Of a DNA stretch of 64,000 bases, positions 45,716 through 61,621 are shown in pieces; positions within the stretch are counted from its first letter, which is position 1, and every line of letters begins with the position of its first letter. The stretch comes from Hypholoma sublateritium FD-334 SS-4 (lineage: Eukaryota > Basidiomycota > Agaricomycetes > Agaricales > Strophariaceae): assembly GCA_000827495.1 (NCBI GenBank), contig KN817518.1, positions 398,405-462,404 on the forward strand. The letters run 5' to 3'. The notes beneath the pieces were generated by a model. The model was not told the DNA's origin. It made no database searches and saw only the letters and a program-made list of their open reading frames with translations. The position numbers and the translations under genes were made by a program.

Positions 45716-48700
45716 TCAGATATCCCAATCCTCCAATGCAAAGGCCAGAACTCCAAAGGTGGGTGCCGCTTCGCTACTTCCACTAGCAAGGCTCTCCACC
45801 CCGCGACGGAGGAAGCGAACGAGACCGTCTAACTCAGATGACATTTTTTCAACGCGGCCGTAGAAATCCTCCTCCGAGTTGGTGGACGCTTCAAATGATG
45901 GTTCTGGCGGGCCGATGCCAGCGCCTTCCGGTTCTTCATCGTCGGAGCTGTCGTCCTCCTCCTGAAGGTTCTGCGAAAATCCAATAACGTTCTTCCTGTG
46001 GCGTCGTTGGCGCCGACTACGATGTTTTTTCATGATAATTGACTGACGAGAAACATCGAGGGTGGCCGTTGTGTCACCTGTGAATGCAACAAATCCTTCG
46101 CTAAAATGCAGGCACATATCGAGGATAGATACTATGGTTCTATGAAGGGCAGATGTCTAGAGGATGATATTCGCATTGGGACATGTACATCGCGCGGAAA
46201 AACGAGGAACCCACGTTCGGTTTCAGCAGACAGCGACCCCCGACTTTATCAAGACTGAATTGTAGTTAGAGCCGCGTTTTCAAGTTTGGCAATTCTTTGC
46301 TTACTGGTCATCGTGTAGTTGAATCATGTCATCGAGCGAAAGACACGTTTGGAAAGCTTCATGAAACCGGGAAACTTCGGCATGAATTACCTGTATACAA
46401 CTAATGAGAAAAGGTCGCCTAACGAAACTGTACGTTTGCACTAACATATGTTGTTATGAAGTTGAGCAATGTACTGTCCAAGGTGGTAAGCATGAAATAT
46501 GGCCTAAAATCAGGCGACTTACTTGACGAACCAACTCAGTCTACTTCTCATCGCATAGAAAACTTTTAATTCCTCTCTCAGTCTTTTTCCCCTGCCTTGG
46601 TCATCTCTGACTAAAATCCGTTCCATAACGCTCTTGGCCCTGCGAATTTGCATCAAGAATATGAAGACTTCACCATATCCATGGATAGTCTTCGGTTGAA
46701 AGATGTAGGTCAATGGAAATGGGACGGCGTACTCCAGGGCAAGTCCGTCAATAGCTTTCACCGTCCGCTTGATCGACCGGTCCTTTTCCTTGCTTCCTCG
46801 ATATGAAAATCGAACGAGTGATGGATTGATCCACTCTTTAGAACCGACGTGCATATTGGATTCAATGACATCGCTGAAAGCTGCATTCAGAAAATGAAGG
46901 TCAGCCCAGTGTTGAGGGGAGTCCATCTTCGTAAAGGAATGAGTGAAAGCGATCCAACTAACCGGCGTTAATTGACTCACCTTAGCAAATATCACGTCAA
47001 TAAAATGGCTAATTGCATCTCCTTTGCGCATCATATACAAATTTTCAATGGCCCCCAGATGTTTCCATAGGCCGCAATCTTCGATCAAGACCTTGACCAA
47101 GCGGATGCTAACAGTTTGACAATGGGGAAGCAGGCTGTCGTAGATCAGATGCGATAGGGTGTCGATCGAAACAGAGAAAAGGATGCCACTGCCCTGCGCA
47201 ACGCCAGGGATGTCTTGCGTTTCGCTCCCCACAAGGTCCGCAAACACCTTCCAATCATTGAATGCCGTTAGGGGCAGTTCACCCAGGGCAGTCATGAGTC
47301 CAATGGCTTTGCCTGTTCCCAGCACCAGTTGAGCAACATGTTCCAGGAAAAGAGGAACAGCCCGTCGTGATAGATCACTTCCATCCTCCGCCAAGCCTTG
47401 TTCACCCTCTGATGAAACACCTTCTCGCAGTGCGTAGCCCTCTTTCCAGAAATCGGGGTCTAACAATCCCATTCCCATCATCCCAATGCCGAGGCCGCTG
47501 CTTTCGATAAAAAATTCATCGTCGAGTTCGTCTGCCGCACCAGCCTTCCCTCCCGTGCCCATTCCCAGCCCTAGACCCATCCCATTCTTGAGCCATTTTC
47601 CTACCATTTCCCAAATAGGCTCTGCAGTTCTGACAAAGACGCGCATGAGGGCGTCACTTGTTACTGTATCACTCCTTTCTGCATGTTGTTGGACTGCAGA
47701 AAAAAGTGTGTCAAGGAGGAAGGCCGCCAGTGTCGCGGGCTGCCGTCGTTGTGTTGTTTGTTCAAAGTTGGCGATATCTTGACCAGGTACTAGTTGGAAG
47801 ACTTGATAAACGATATCGAGAATAATTCCAAAAGACGATCCGTACTCATCCCGAATCGACCTTTCAGTCCCTAGAAGACTGACAATGAGAGGTTTGGCAT
47901 CGGCGCCTGCATAGGCACGACACATAGCCTCCTCTCTTGCGGCACACCAGGTGTCAAACCCACGGACAGCCATGTCAATAGCGTCGGCAAAAGCTTCACA
48001 AGTACGCGTGGAGGTCGCACTATTGTTTTTGCTATGAGAAGAAAGAGATCGTTCGAACACAGCTCGATAGAATCTGCGCAATAGCTCCACTGTGGTGGCA
48101 GTATTGACCAGGGAGTCAAGAATGGATTCCTGAGAAGCTAAGCTTAGATGCGTGAGGCGTGGCGTGGTTGGAGTTAACTTAAATAAAGACACATTTTAGT
48201 GCGCTCGAACGATATACAAATTGAAAAAGCGCCGACCGTGAAAGTGTTGTCGACCCAAGTTGCGACGATATTCTTATTGCCCTGCAATGCCATTAAGATC
48301 TCGCGCACCATGTCGCCTTCGTTGATATATCGCTAACAGCTTGTCAGTTTTTGTTCATGAATCTGTCACGATAATATCACACTTCTGGCTGCAGCATTGC
48401 TTGAGCATCTTGAAATCCGCTTTCTCGGGCCAGAACACGGGCAACAGTGGGACCTGAGTTAATATATCAGCGACGTAGGTTAGATGGATCCCATTGTATC
48501 TACTCGCCTAGGGTAGATGGGTTGCCTAGACTGAAACCTGATTCGTCATTTCCATCTATACGCCATTCATTTCTCCAGTATTGTTTGCTTCGTAATTGCT
48601 CAAACTGGCTCCTATGTTCGTAGGTATATGGAGGAATNTTTGCGCTTTTCTCNGAATGGGGCAAGCTTGAAGGTTCAGAATACGGCGACGAGGACCTCTC

Positions 48701-49689
48701 ATAGTCAGACAATTCGTCGTCATCTTCATCAAGGGCTAGATCGTCCGAATTGAGTGGAGAAAGAGAGGGCGAGCTGTCCCATTCTTCTCTCTGAGTGTTA
48801 TTAGAGGTTGTGAATATTCCTTCCCAATGTTCACCCTCAAAGGGTTCTTCAGCTAGGATTTCCGCCCATGTGAGGGTGGCAATCGGGGCCGGTGAATTTT
48901 TGAGCGTGTCCAGATACGTCTTTGCTAACTCCATCGTCCCATCAGTTGGTGGTTGGTTGAGCGCGAGCTAACGGGTCAAATTTAAGGGACTGTATCATCA
49001 TAGCAAAATATGGTCGAACCAGAAATTGTAGATGATCAGGAATATGCGATGTCTAGACTGTAATGAGTATTCAGTGACATGGTACGGGAAATTCAGATTT
49101 CTTACCTTGATTTCCTGGTCAAGGTCTGTCTCTCGGCTTTCTATATGGTCTTTCAGTGCCTTATACGCTGTTTTGATCGCTTCACTAAGTACATCTTTGG
49201 AATTGATTCGAGCTTTCAGAGCAAGTCTGTATAGATGGTATTATTATAAACAATCTTTCATTTGAGAGAAATTGTTACTCANCNGTTGANATGTTTGTCT
49301 ATTACACTCATNTCAACGCCAGNTGTGACCTTGTTGACCGTGGACGTTTCCAGCTGTTTGACAACATNTTCCACCACTTCCTGAAATGACTCNCCGTCTA
49401 TGTCCTTCTCGCTACCTTCTTCCAGAAGACCNGTTATCTGAGATACCAGTGTTTGAATTATGGGCATAAGCCGAGAGCGCGCATGTCTTGACTGTGTTCG
49501 TATAGAGAATCGTGATTGCGGGCGAGTGGATGCGCTCGATCCCGGGCGCACAGACAAGCTGGATGCTGGTCGTGGCGTAGCGTTGGAAGAGAACCTCGAG
49601 CTGTTCCTTGAAGCAGGTCTGGAGAGGCTGGAGGCTGGACGGACACTGTGGCCTTTCACGGAAAGGTTTGAACTGCTAGAAGGTATCAT
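45716..49689 (-). CDS. Gamma-tubulin complex component (Spc97/Spc98 family, GCP5/6-like)
   Basis: Ten exons: 49689-49283, 49226-49106, 48967-48508, 48453-48383, 48332-48237, 48177-46523, 46473-46446, 46390-46305, 46254-46215 and 46156-45716. They give about 1134 residues. The N-terminus is Ser/Arg-rich and disordered. The GCP fold runs from about 330 to the end: REILMALQGNKNIVATWVDN, LLRRFYRAVFERSLSS, ISHFIDVIF with FLNAAFSDVIES, YAVPFPLTYIFQPKTI, FIFLMQIRRAKSVMERIL and YAMRSRLSWFVNTLLNFITT, then HRTIVSILDMCLHFSEGFVA and a basic/acidic insert before the end. These are grip-2 features that bind gamma-tubulin; the complex nucleates microtubules at spindle pole bodies. Ns in exons one and three hide a few residues. 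The intron after exon three appears to use a GC donor (GCGAGT). Confidence 0.88.
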
Positions 49690-49995
49690 GGCGATGATGG
49701 CATTCTGTCTAGCTTACCAGTGCGATCGGTTCATATTGCCGTAACGTGTCGTCACAGAAGCACGCGGCTTGTGACCTACGCGTTCAAACTTTTCAAACTT
49801 TTCAGACTTCAAAAGTTGTTCAATAAGTACTCTTGCAATACCTGTAGTACTTAGTACTTATCACCAACTCAACACAAACTCAGAACTGCCAGAAAACCGA
49901 GTGCTGACTGAGATCAATTTAAATGTAGGTACATCGACAACAAGATACAAGATCGTAAATAATATGTAATACATAAGAAGATTTCGGTCATGACC
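49690..49995. other. intergenic region
   Basis: 306 bp between the formin 3' end and the gamma-tubulin complex gene start. It includes short TTTTCAAACTTTTCA-type repeats near 49795; no gene. Confidence 0.45.
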
Positions 49996-52900
49996 CTAGT
50001 CAATTAGTCTGCTGTGAGGTCGGCCAGCTCCATTTCCTCCATCCAAAAATATCTTGCTCAACGGACGTGGGGGTCGGTTCCGGCGCTTGCCTTCTCTCAT
50101 CGTGCGTATGGCTTGATCAAGATCGCCCCGCCCAACGGAGCCATTTCCAGAAGCAGGTTGCCCTGAAGGCTTACTTCCGTTTTCATCACCATCTTGATGG
50201 TCCTTTATCTTTTGTACATGCATATGGCCCTGCTTGATACTGCCAATTTCACCAATTACTACCCGTTGGGGAGGTGCCAACGACTTGTCAAGTTCTCTCA
50301 TGGAAGGTGTCNTTGACAATTTCAGTCTGGCCTCCGCGTCGTAGACTTCCANTGCACATTTCTGGGNAAATAGATTTACGATCAGANAAAATCACTCCGA
50401 AACAGAATTACATACCTGGAGTGAGGAGGAGAAGGAAGCGATCAAGTTAAAGAAGTCTTCGGGTTTGGGCGCTTCGGGTGAATCTGGATTCTCTCCGTAA
50501 TAAATGAGCANAGAACGGAGCTCCTTGCTCACTACGCCTCCCATGTTCTTCAAAGCATCTACTATCGGTGTTTTTTCAAAGATAAAAGGCTTCAGGATGA
50601 TCATGTCAGCAAAAANTNCTGTGCTGAAGGTGCATATTGNAGACACACCTGCATCACTTCAACAAATCGATCGTTGGAAGGTATAGTCACCGCCCTGGTA
50701 TATAGTCCGACTTCTTCTTTGAGTTGTTCCAATCCCGTCACAAGAACATTCACATTTTGTAACGTCGTCTGTACGGAAACTTNAAATGTCACATGAGTAT
50801 TAGATCGAGCGTTNATGAACGGAACATACCCCGAGCGGCGGCTTCCAAGCTCGGNAGTTCGTCAACGAAAGTTGCAAGTGACGAGTCTTTTCTCATGAGN
50901 ACCCGTGCTAGGTAATGAAGCAAAGTCGGGCATTCAGGTCCACCTTTCGCTGTTCTAGTTTCTTTCATCTAATTTGGGGCTGATTTAGATGTCAAAGTTA
51001 GCGACGTCAGATGGAACATACCTTCAGGAGAGAATCAAGTTGAAAACCTCGAGCTCCTCCTCGAAANGTTGAGCCATTCAGGGTGTTTCCGACGACTAAG
51101 ACAACCTATTTCATGTTAATNGCATTTTCCATGCTGNNCATAGGAAGGTATTCTAACCTGTAGAATTTGTTTGAATTTNGATGAAGTCCGAAGTTCATGC
51201 GACGCGTTTCGAAGGATGTTGAGGTCAGGTCGAATCTCTTCGATATCAAGATCAAGTTTCCGACGATATTGCATACATTCCAGGCGCTCTCCAAGTCGCG
51301 GGATACTCATAATCTAGGGTTTACGTCAACGTTGAAATCAACCTGAAGTAATTAGTGGACCCCACCTGATAAAAGTATTGATCTGCTTTGGCTAGCTTGC
51401 TCACATCTTCGAAGGACTTGATGCGTTCAACCTGTTCGTCGTATTAGATACAATGGTTTATGTGTCGCACATAAAATATGTACCTCTTCCGAAGTGGGAA
51501 GCTGTCTGCTTAGAGCTTTCAGATAATCGACGGACAATCCGACATCATCTATTTCAAGCAACGCTGTGCGGATCTGAGGATAGTCCATCTTTATACGAGA
51601 TAACATGATAGCTGATCAGAAAGACAAGTTAGCGGAAGCACCACTTGATTTGAGTTTTCATACCAATATTGTTAGCACGACTGATATCTAACAATGTTGT
51701 AACATTCTGTCTCTTCGGGTTCATTATCTGGGAAGGAGTAACCGGAGCAGGATTGATGACGAAGGTGGACTCGAGATCCGATAAATCGAGTTGTAGGCTA
51801 CTTGATAATTCATTCCAAACCGTAGCGGTGGCATTGGTACTATGCTTGTTCCAGAAGAAGGGCTTTAGCTTCTTTGGAGGAGGTGAGAGGACCCTGAGTT
51901 TAGCGTCCAATTTATAGGCTGATGGCGGGGGAGGTGGGGGCGGTACACCGAACGACCTCTGGGATGACAAACCTGGTGGGGGCGGTGGAGGCGGTGGCGG
52001 TGGAGGCGGTGGCGGAGGTCCCAGAAAGGGATTGCCAACATCCAGGTCAGATTGAACTGCACGTAGGAGCGGCGGTGCCAGAGGTGGTGGTGGTGGTGTT
52101 GGCGGTGGCGGAGGAGGAGGAGGAGGAGGAGGAGGTGCCGATGGAAGCAATTGATTCGAAGATGTGAATGGATTCGAAGAGGATGTAGATAGTTTCCTCG
52201 GCTTAGTTGGAGGTGGTGGAGGTGTTGATTTAGCTTTAAATTCTTGTTCAGTTTTGGGTTTTGCAGCTAGGCGGGCTTTCAGATCTGAGACCTCGTCATT
52301 CAAAATTTGAATCTGCTGGTCCTTCTCTGTAAGCTTTTCGATAGTCCGATTTGCCATGGCTTGGGCATCGAGATCGGCGTCCTTCTTTACATCACGCATT
52401 TCTTCTCGCGACATGAACCTAGTGTAAACAGACTCTAAAGCACGTTTGAGGTAAATGGACTCCTTGTCTTTGATCACTAAGTCGTTCTCTAGCTCCACAA
52501 CCTAAGCACGGTGAATATTCAAGACGTATAATCGAAGAAAAAGTGTTATTACCTTAGCCTTAAATTTGGCAATTTCTTCCATCAAGGTATTCCACTTTAT
52601 CCTGTCGCGTTCTCTCTTAGCTCGTTCATCCTGATATATCTGTCAGTTGACTGTCGTCAAAATTTGTCAAAAATCACGCACAGCGTCTCGACCTTCTCCT
52701 GGATTTTGAGTTTTGTACTGGTCAAGTTCAGTCTGTAACAGTATTACCTGCTTCTCTTTTGTAACAAGACGTTGGACGAGACCGTGAAAGTTTTGCTGGA
52801 AAAATATAACAGTTCAGTGTCAAGGTTTGCAACATGAAGTGTCTGGCATCGAACCTCCTGGCCAGGTTTACGACCACTATTTGGGCTGACTTGTATCCCA

Positions 52901-55900
52901 ACTGGAAGTGCCTTGAGTATGTTCATCTCTGCGAGTTGTTCATTGAGCTCTTTCCGTAATTCGGTGCGCTGTGGTACATCAGAAGCTTTTCTGATATTAT
53001 GCAACGAACAGATTAACCTCATCACTAAGTTCCTCGACCTTAATCCGAAGAGATTCAAGCTCTTGCTCCACTGTATCTCTCGAGTCGCTCTCTTCCGGGT
53101 CCTTTACCTCTATCTGTTGGCCAGTGATGTGTTGGACTGAGGTCGAAAAGCGCTTGAGAAACAGGCGCCAGTTGGAATCACTAGTTCAGGAATTAGTGAA
53201 TGCAGTATGTACCGAGTAGAAATGACCGACAAGCTATCAAGCATTGCCGCTTGTTCCACGAATCGGTCCAAGATGGTGAATAGATCTGCCTTCAATTGCC
53301 TTGAGATATCCATGATCAGACTCCGTTTTCAGAAGAACTCGCTCCCTTACAATCCAACATCTCTTTGAAGAATTTGACCATAATGTTTGAGAATATCAAG
53401 CATTGTTGGATATAGTTCGCCGTGTTGCTTCGCAAGCTGAATTAAATCTTGCAGGACAACTTCCGAATCCGACCGCGAACGCTGGTGTCCGTGCATCATC
53501 TGGTGTGTTATACTCTGGGCACGCTCTCGCATATCCTCTTCATCCTCGAATTTCTCTTCAGTGTATAAATTTAGTTGCGTGAGCAGTGAATCTGGAGGCT
53601 TGATGTATCGTAATGCCTGTATAAAACCCATTAATGAATGAATCTGAGAACGGCCAGAGTTACACACAACAATCAATTCATTTAATCCCCTTCGACTAAA
53701 TTCTTCGCGAAGTAATGTCCTTTCTTCCAGATCTTCCGGACAATTCGTGAGCGCGTTTAGTAGTGCCATGACACCTATTCGAGCTTCCCAGACCCCATCT
53801 TCTTCGTTGCCAAAGCCAACGACGTTATTTTCATCATCATCGATATCAATATCAGCAGTGCGTAAAATGGACAGCAGGCTTTTGAAGCGGAAGTCTTCAT
53901 CAAAAGCAACGCGAAAATCGGAAAGGGCTGCAAGGACGGCCTTATGGCCGTCTACAATAGACAACATGCATATAGCAGCCAGAAGTTCGGAAGCCAGGGT
54001 GTGAACTTTTGGTGACGAAACATGAAGCGCGTATGAAATGTGCGTGACCACCGTCGGAGACGCTAATACATCATTGAAACCGAGCTGTTGGAAAAGTGTA
54101 TCAATTCATGCACGCTAATCGAGAAGGATCCACGAACGGCAGTATTTAACAGAACTCTTAAACATTTGAGAACTTCCAAGAGCACTGTTGTTTCAATTTC
54201 GCTGAGAACTTTTTTCTTGCCTCCTTTCCCCACTAAGCCTGACAGCAAGGTTCCGAGGCCAATCAATCCTTTCTCCGAGGTGACAAAATCCGAGATGAAT
54301 GCTAATTTGGCAGTCGAGAGATGCACACGTAGCGTGATTAAATGTTTCACCAGCTTCATATCAGGCGCTTTGCCTATACGCAGGCCGTAGATGTACCACT
54401 TCGCGGATTTAGCAGATTCATTCTCTCCGTTCTTCTCAGATTTCTCTCCGCCTGCCGAGGCCCACCAGCTGGTCCACAAGCTACCGGTGCTCTGGGGTTG
54501 AAGAGGTTGCATATCTTCGGCGACTTTCGTTATTTGATCCTGGAAGTTTCCTTGTAAGCTACTATTGCTGTTAAATTCTCCAGAAGACCCATTGGAGCCA
54601 GACGATACAAGCGGAGGAACGGTAGTCGACGCTGCTCCTGATCCCCATCCAATGACAGAAAACCGACGGATTAGGCCAGCATCCCCAGTTAACTGTGGAA
54701 TAAGCCTGGGCAAGAGGCCTGGTGAATTTGCTGGGCCAAAAGAGGCAGGATATGTAGCTTGCGGACTAGCGGGTGCTTGGTAATTCGCAATTTTAAAGTC
54801 ACGATTTTGCCGGACAAGATATTTCTTGCGTTCAGGGGGGAGTGCATACATTGCATCGCGTTTCTCTCCCTTAAGCCCAAGATCATCCTACACAAAGGTC
54901 AGTATATATTATAGAATGCGGGCCATTATTTACTTGCCAACATCTCCTCAAAAGTAGCTTCAAAATCATCATCTCCATCATCGTCTTTGGTGTTCAAAAG
55001 TGCTGTCTTCTGCAGCCCAATTGGTGGGGCGTGCTTCAACAGTCTCGGCTCGCTGACACTCTTCCTCTTTTCGGAGGAGGGTAGATTGCTATTCGAGTTT
55101 GCGGTAGTTGGCGATGACGGTAGCCATCCGTCGAAAATACTGGATAGGCGTTGTGTGACGAGTCCTCGCTGTTCAATCGTTTTTACAGGAGTTGATATGG
55201 AGGTGTTGCGATCACCCATTTTGGCTGTCCCTTCACCCTCTTCATCGTCATCATCTTCCTCGTTTGCCGACTCCTCAAGTGACGCCAGCCGCCTCAATGT
55301 CAGATCAGACGGGCCGGCAACGGCAGGCATCTGGCGCGAGTTAGATCTTCGATACCATTCATCGGGCACACAGAATCTGAAATGTCGTTTGATTGTGGAC
55401 CCGGAAGAGTTTGCGGTAAATGGAACCGAGAGAAGGTTGAACAAACAGGTTGTCAACGGTAATCTTGAGAATTCTAGAATAACAAATGAAAAAGGAAAAC
55501 ATGAATAAGATCGAGCCTCTTACTTTCATTGCCTCGATCTACCCACACCTCTTCAACGGTATATTCCAAGTTGCTCGCTCCCGGTATCGGTAAAGATTTG
55601 GCTAGTCCTAGCTCCTCAACAATGGACTGGATGAGTTCGGCCACCGTCATTGTGCGAGAAAGGAAGACTTTGTACTGGAAGCCATCGTGAATTTCGGGAA
55701 CCCGCAGGAATGAAGTAACCACCGAAAGGAGAGGATTTAAGGATGCTAGGCGAAGTACAGGATTGTGCAAATGCCCAGTCATAGGAAACGCAGAGAAATG
55801 CCGCTGAATTCCCTCCGCGCCATCGTGGCTGGCGACGATAGGAGCTATAAGTGCGCTCGCACGCAACGTGCCTGTGAAGATGTTAGGTCGATATTAGGGA

Positions 55901-56164
55901 GACTGGAATAACGCCATGCTCACCATCCCCAAGAGCCATGAGTTCGTCCTCCTCCCAAGGTCTTCCACTTTGTTCCGACCGCAACCTTTGCAAAACCCAT
56001 CCACAATCCTCCAAATCTCCTAGAACTTCTTGCTTCAGTCCCTCCGCTTCAAGCAGGACATCAACTACATCCTGGGCCGTGCCATTGGTCGCTACTTCTG
56101 CGAAATGTAAAGTTCCAGTTGGTAGGATCGTTGGTACTACCAGGGTATCAGAAGCGATAGGCAT
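49996..56164 (-). CDS. Diaphanous-related formin (Bni1 type: FH3, FH1, FH2, DAD)
   Basis: About 20 exons: 56164-55924, 55871-55524, 55473-54938, 54887-54138, 54084-53351, 53299-53231, 53180-53018, 52968-52855, 52795-52748, 52732-52682, 52630-52553, 52501-51664, 51611-51484, 51431-51366, 51313-51158, 51105-51022, 50968-50830, 50779-50649, about 50618-50416, and 50361-49996. Product is about 1750 residues. A GTPase-binding/FH3 region spans about 300-900 (LLEVLKCLRVLLNTALGFND, HTLASELLAAICMLS, LLNALTNCPEDLEERTLLRE). Coiled coil follows, then FH1 polyproline at about 1130-1240 and FH2 from about 1250 (KPFFWNKHS, ANNIAIMLSRIKMD, LVVGNTLNGSTFRGGA). The C-terminus has a DAD-like DLDQAIRTMREGKRRNR. 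It elongates actin cables under Rho control. Ns blur exon 19. The intron after exon three has a perfect GC donor (GCAAGT). The first 200 residues contain beta-grasp-like blocks. Confidence 0.92.
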
Positions 56165-56756
56165 TGTCCAACATAAAACAAGGTCGTTATTAAACTCTGT
56201 GCGCTGAAAATCACGCGTCGTTTCGCGTCCGTTCTGTCAGAAAGACTTTACTGAGCTTTTCTCGATGATTTCCAGGAATAGTTGGCCAGTGTTGCAAACC
56301 GTATCCTGGAATAAGATGGAGAGCCAACTAATGTTGCCAGAGAAAAACCTAGTGTGGTCCTTGGCAATGTAGACCGCTGCATACGACGATATAACCACAA
56401 CAAGAGGGGCGGCATTAATAAATATTGATATCAATATTGTCAAGGGCGAGTATGACAGTCACGTGCCTGTCGCCCCAAGGTTGCTTCATTCGTTCAAAGT
56501 TCAAACTGTTCGGCAAATTTGAACAACACCATCCATGATCTAAGTGCGCAACAAGTTCGAAGCAAGCGTTAGTAGAATGGTCTTTTGGGCCGAGTGTTCT
56601 GCATCGATGAGTCATTTCTACATGGTACATGTATTTTAAATAAGGGGTATTAAGTACATCAAACAAAAACAAGGATGAAAGCGGGGAGATCCATATACAC
56701 AACAGGAAGACAAACGAGGGAAATCGAGACGACGAACCCTGAGGATAGGAGCAGAA
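56165..56756. other. intergenic region with formin promoter
   Basis: 592 bp between the MCM6 3' end and the formin start. Apart from the ACGCGT site near the formin ATG I see nothing specific. Confidence 0.5.
56213..56218. promoter_or_regulatory. ACGCGT (MCB-like) site near formin start
   Basis: ACGCGT lies about 50 bp upstream of the formin ATG, with a CGCG again a few bases on. ACGCGT is the MBF binding core of G1/S genes in ascomycete yeasts. Use here is inference, and a 6-bp match can be chance. Confidence 0.25.
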
Positions 56757-60020
<3,264 letters not shown>

Positions 60021-60101
60021 GGCTGGCGCGTGATGAAAGTGGGATTCTAATGGACGACGCGACGACGACGAAAATTCATGATAGTAGCTTAGGGCCGGCG
60101 C

Positions 60102-60108
60102 TTTCGTG
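60102..60108 (-). promoter_or_regulatory. CACGAAA (SCB-like) site in MCM6/phosphatase promoter
   Basis: CACGAAA on the MCM6 sense strand lies about 80 bp upstream of the MCM6 ATG in the 168-bp shared promoter. The motif is the SBF site core in budding yeast; function here is unproven. Confidence 0.25.
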
Positions 60109-60188
60109 TAGAGGCGTGACGCAATAATGTCACGGTATTTTGATGCATCACTGGCTCGATGTACATTTAGCCGCTCCTCCCTCCTGCC

Positions 60189-61310
60189 ATGCACGATCTC
60201 GACCCACTCAACCCGGATTATGTTCAGGATGTCCTATCGAAACCGCCATTTATCAATATTCCTGGTGTAATCAATGTCAGAGATCTCGGGAACTACGTGT
60301 CTGCCAAAGAACCAGGGCAGGTCACCAAGCCCAGGTACTTCGTTCGTTCGGCGGAACTGTCAGCCATTACGGAAGAGGGTGGGTCGGATTTTACTTGTCA
60401 GAGAAGGCCCGGCTAATGGAAATATAGGAAAAAACAAGATCAAGGAACTCGGCATCACCAAAGTTTTCGATTTGCGCTCGGACACAGAAATACGCAAATA
60501 CAATACGCCTTTGCCTGAGATCGATGGTGTTGAAGTTATCCATATGCCCGTGTTTAAGACGGAAGACTATAGCCCAGAGATGATGGCCAAGTACGTACGT
60601 GCTCGTATATTCGTCCCTCCATTGCCTATTCTCAAACATGTGATTTTTGCTAGGAGATATCAACTATACGCTAGCGGCAAGACAGAGGCTAGTACTCAGC
60701 TGGTCTTCACTTTCTCCTTGAATTCTAAATACACTTTAGGCCTTTCTGGAGTTATATTCACAAATTTTGGATCATGGAGGCCCCGCTTTTGGAGCCATTC
60801 TACGTCACGTCAAAGACAAGCCGGACGAAGGTTGCCTTTTCCATTGCACCGCAGGCAAAGATAGAACAGGAATTATTGCTGCAATCATTCTCAGAGTAAC
60901 TATGTCTATAAAGAATTGACTCAAATCGAAGGCTTACACATGCCAATTGCTAGCTCGCCGGAGTAGACGATGAACAGATATCCCACGACTATGCCCTTAC
61001 ACGAATCGGCCGCGAACCTGCGCGCGAGATGATTATGGCTCGTCTTTCCAAGGAACCTCTTTTTGCCTCCAATAACGAAGCCGCTCTTAATATGTTCACT
61101 TGCCGGTGAGATATATACCTATTGACTAAATTATTGGCAGTCACTAATTATGGGTCTTCCAGTCATGAAACCATGAAAGCCTTCCTCGGTCACTTTGACG
61201 AAAAATACGGTGGCGCCGAAGAGTATCTTAAACGTTATGTTGGATTTACAGAAGAAGAGATATCCCAGATCAAGAACAACATTCTAATTCCTCGTCCACC
61301 GCGTTTGTAA
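60189..61310 (+). CDS. Tyrosine-phosphatase-type protein (IphP/Tyr_phosphatase_3 family)
   Basis: Six exons (60189-60378, 60428-60590, 60654-60687, 60740-60895, 60954-61105, 61163-61310) give 280 residues. Conserved blocks: IPGVINVRDLGNYVSA, RYFVRSAELSAITEE, GITKVFDLRSDTEI, ILDHGGPAFGAILRHV and the active-site loop HCTAGKDRTG with catalytic Cys165 and Arg171. LAGVDDEQISHDYALTR and YLKRYVGFTEEEI follow. The CX5R signature indicates a protein-tyrosine or phosphoinositide phosphatase; substrate unknown. The intron after exon three keeps the family-like KTE/AFLELYSQ join only with a GC donor (GCTAGT). The alternative is a 37-nt GT intron adding five residues. It is head-to-head with MCM6. Confidence 0.88.
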
Positions 61311-61621
61311 CATAGATTGGACATGCGATACCAGCTGGGATACTCCCATAAATGCCCTGTATTATATACCTTCACCAACGGACCGTCAACTTGAATCGTA
61401 GCAGACATTCATGAAACCTAGTTATTCATGATTTATCGGTATGTATCATGTACGAGTGTACGTATGTATGCCGTGTACGGGAATAAGCGTGAAAGTCGTC
61501 ACCAGATGCGCACTGTCGAGAATTAAGAATGCAAAGTATCAAAATAAAGAATATATGCGCGAGCAAAACTGACATTATCCACAACGAAGAAAGAGCAATG
61601 CCCCTAAGTATAAGAGATGCA
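61311..61621. other. convergent intergenic region
   Basis: 311 bp between the phosphatase and VAC14 3' ends; AT-rich, with no coding signal. Confidence 0.5.
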
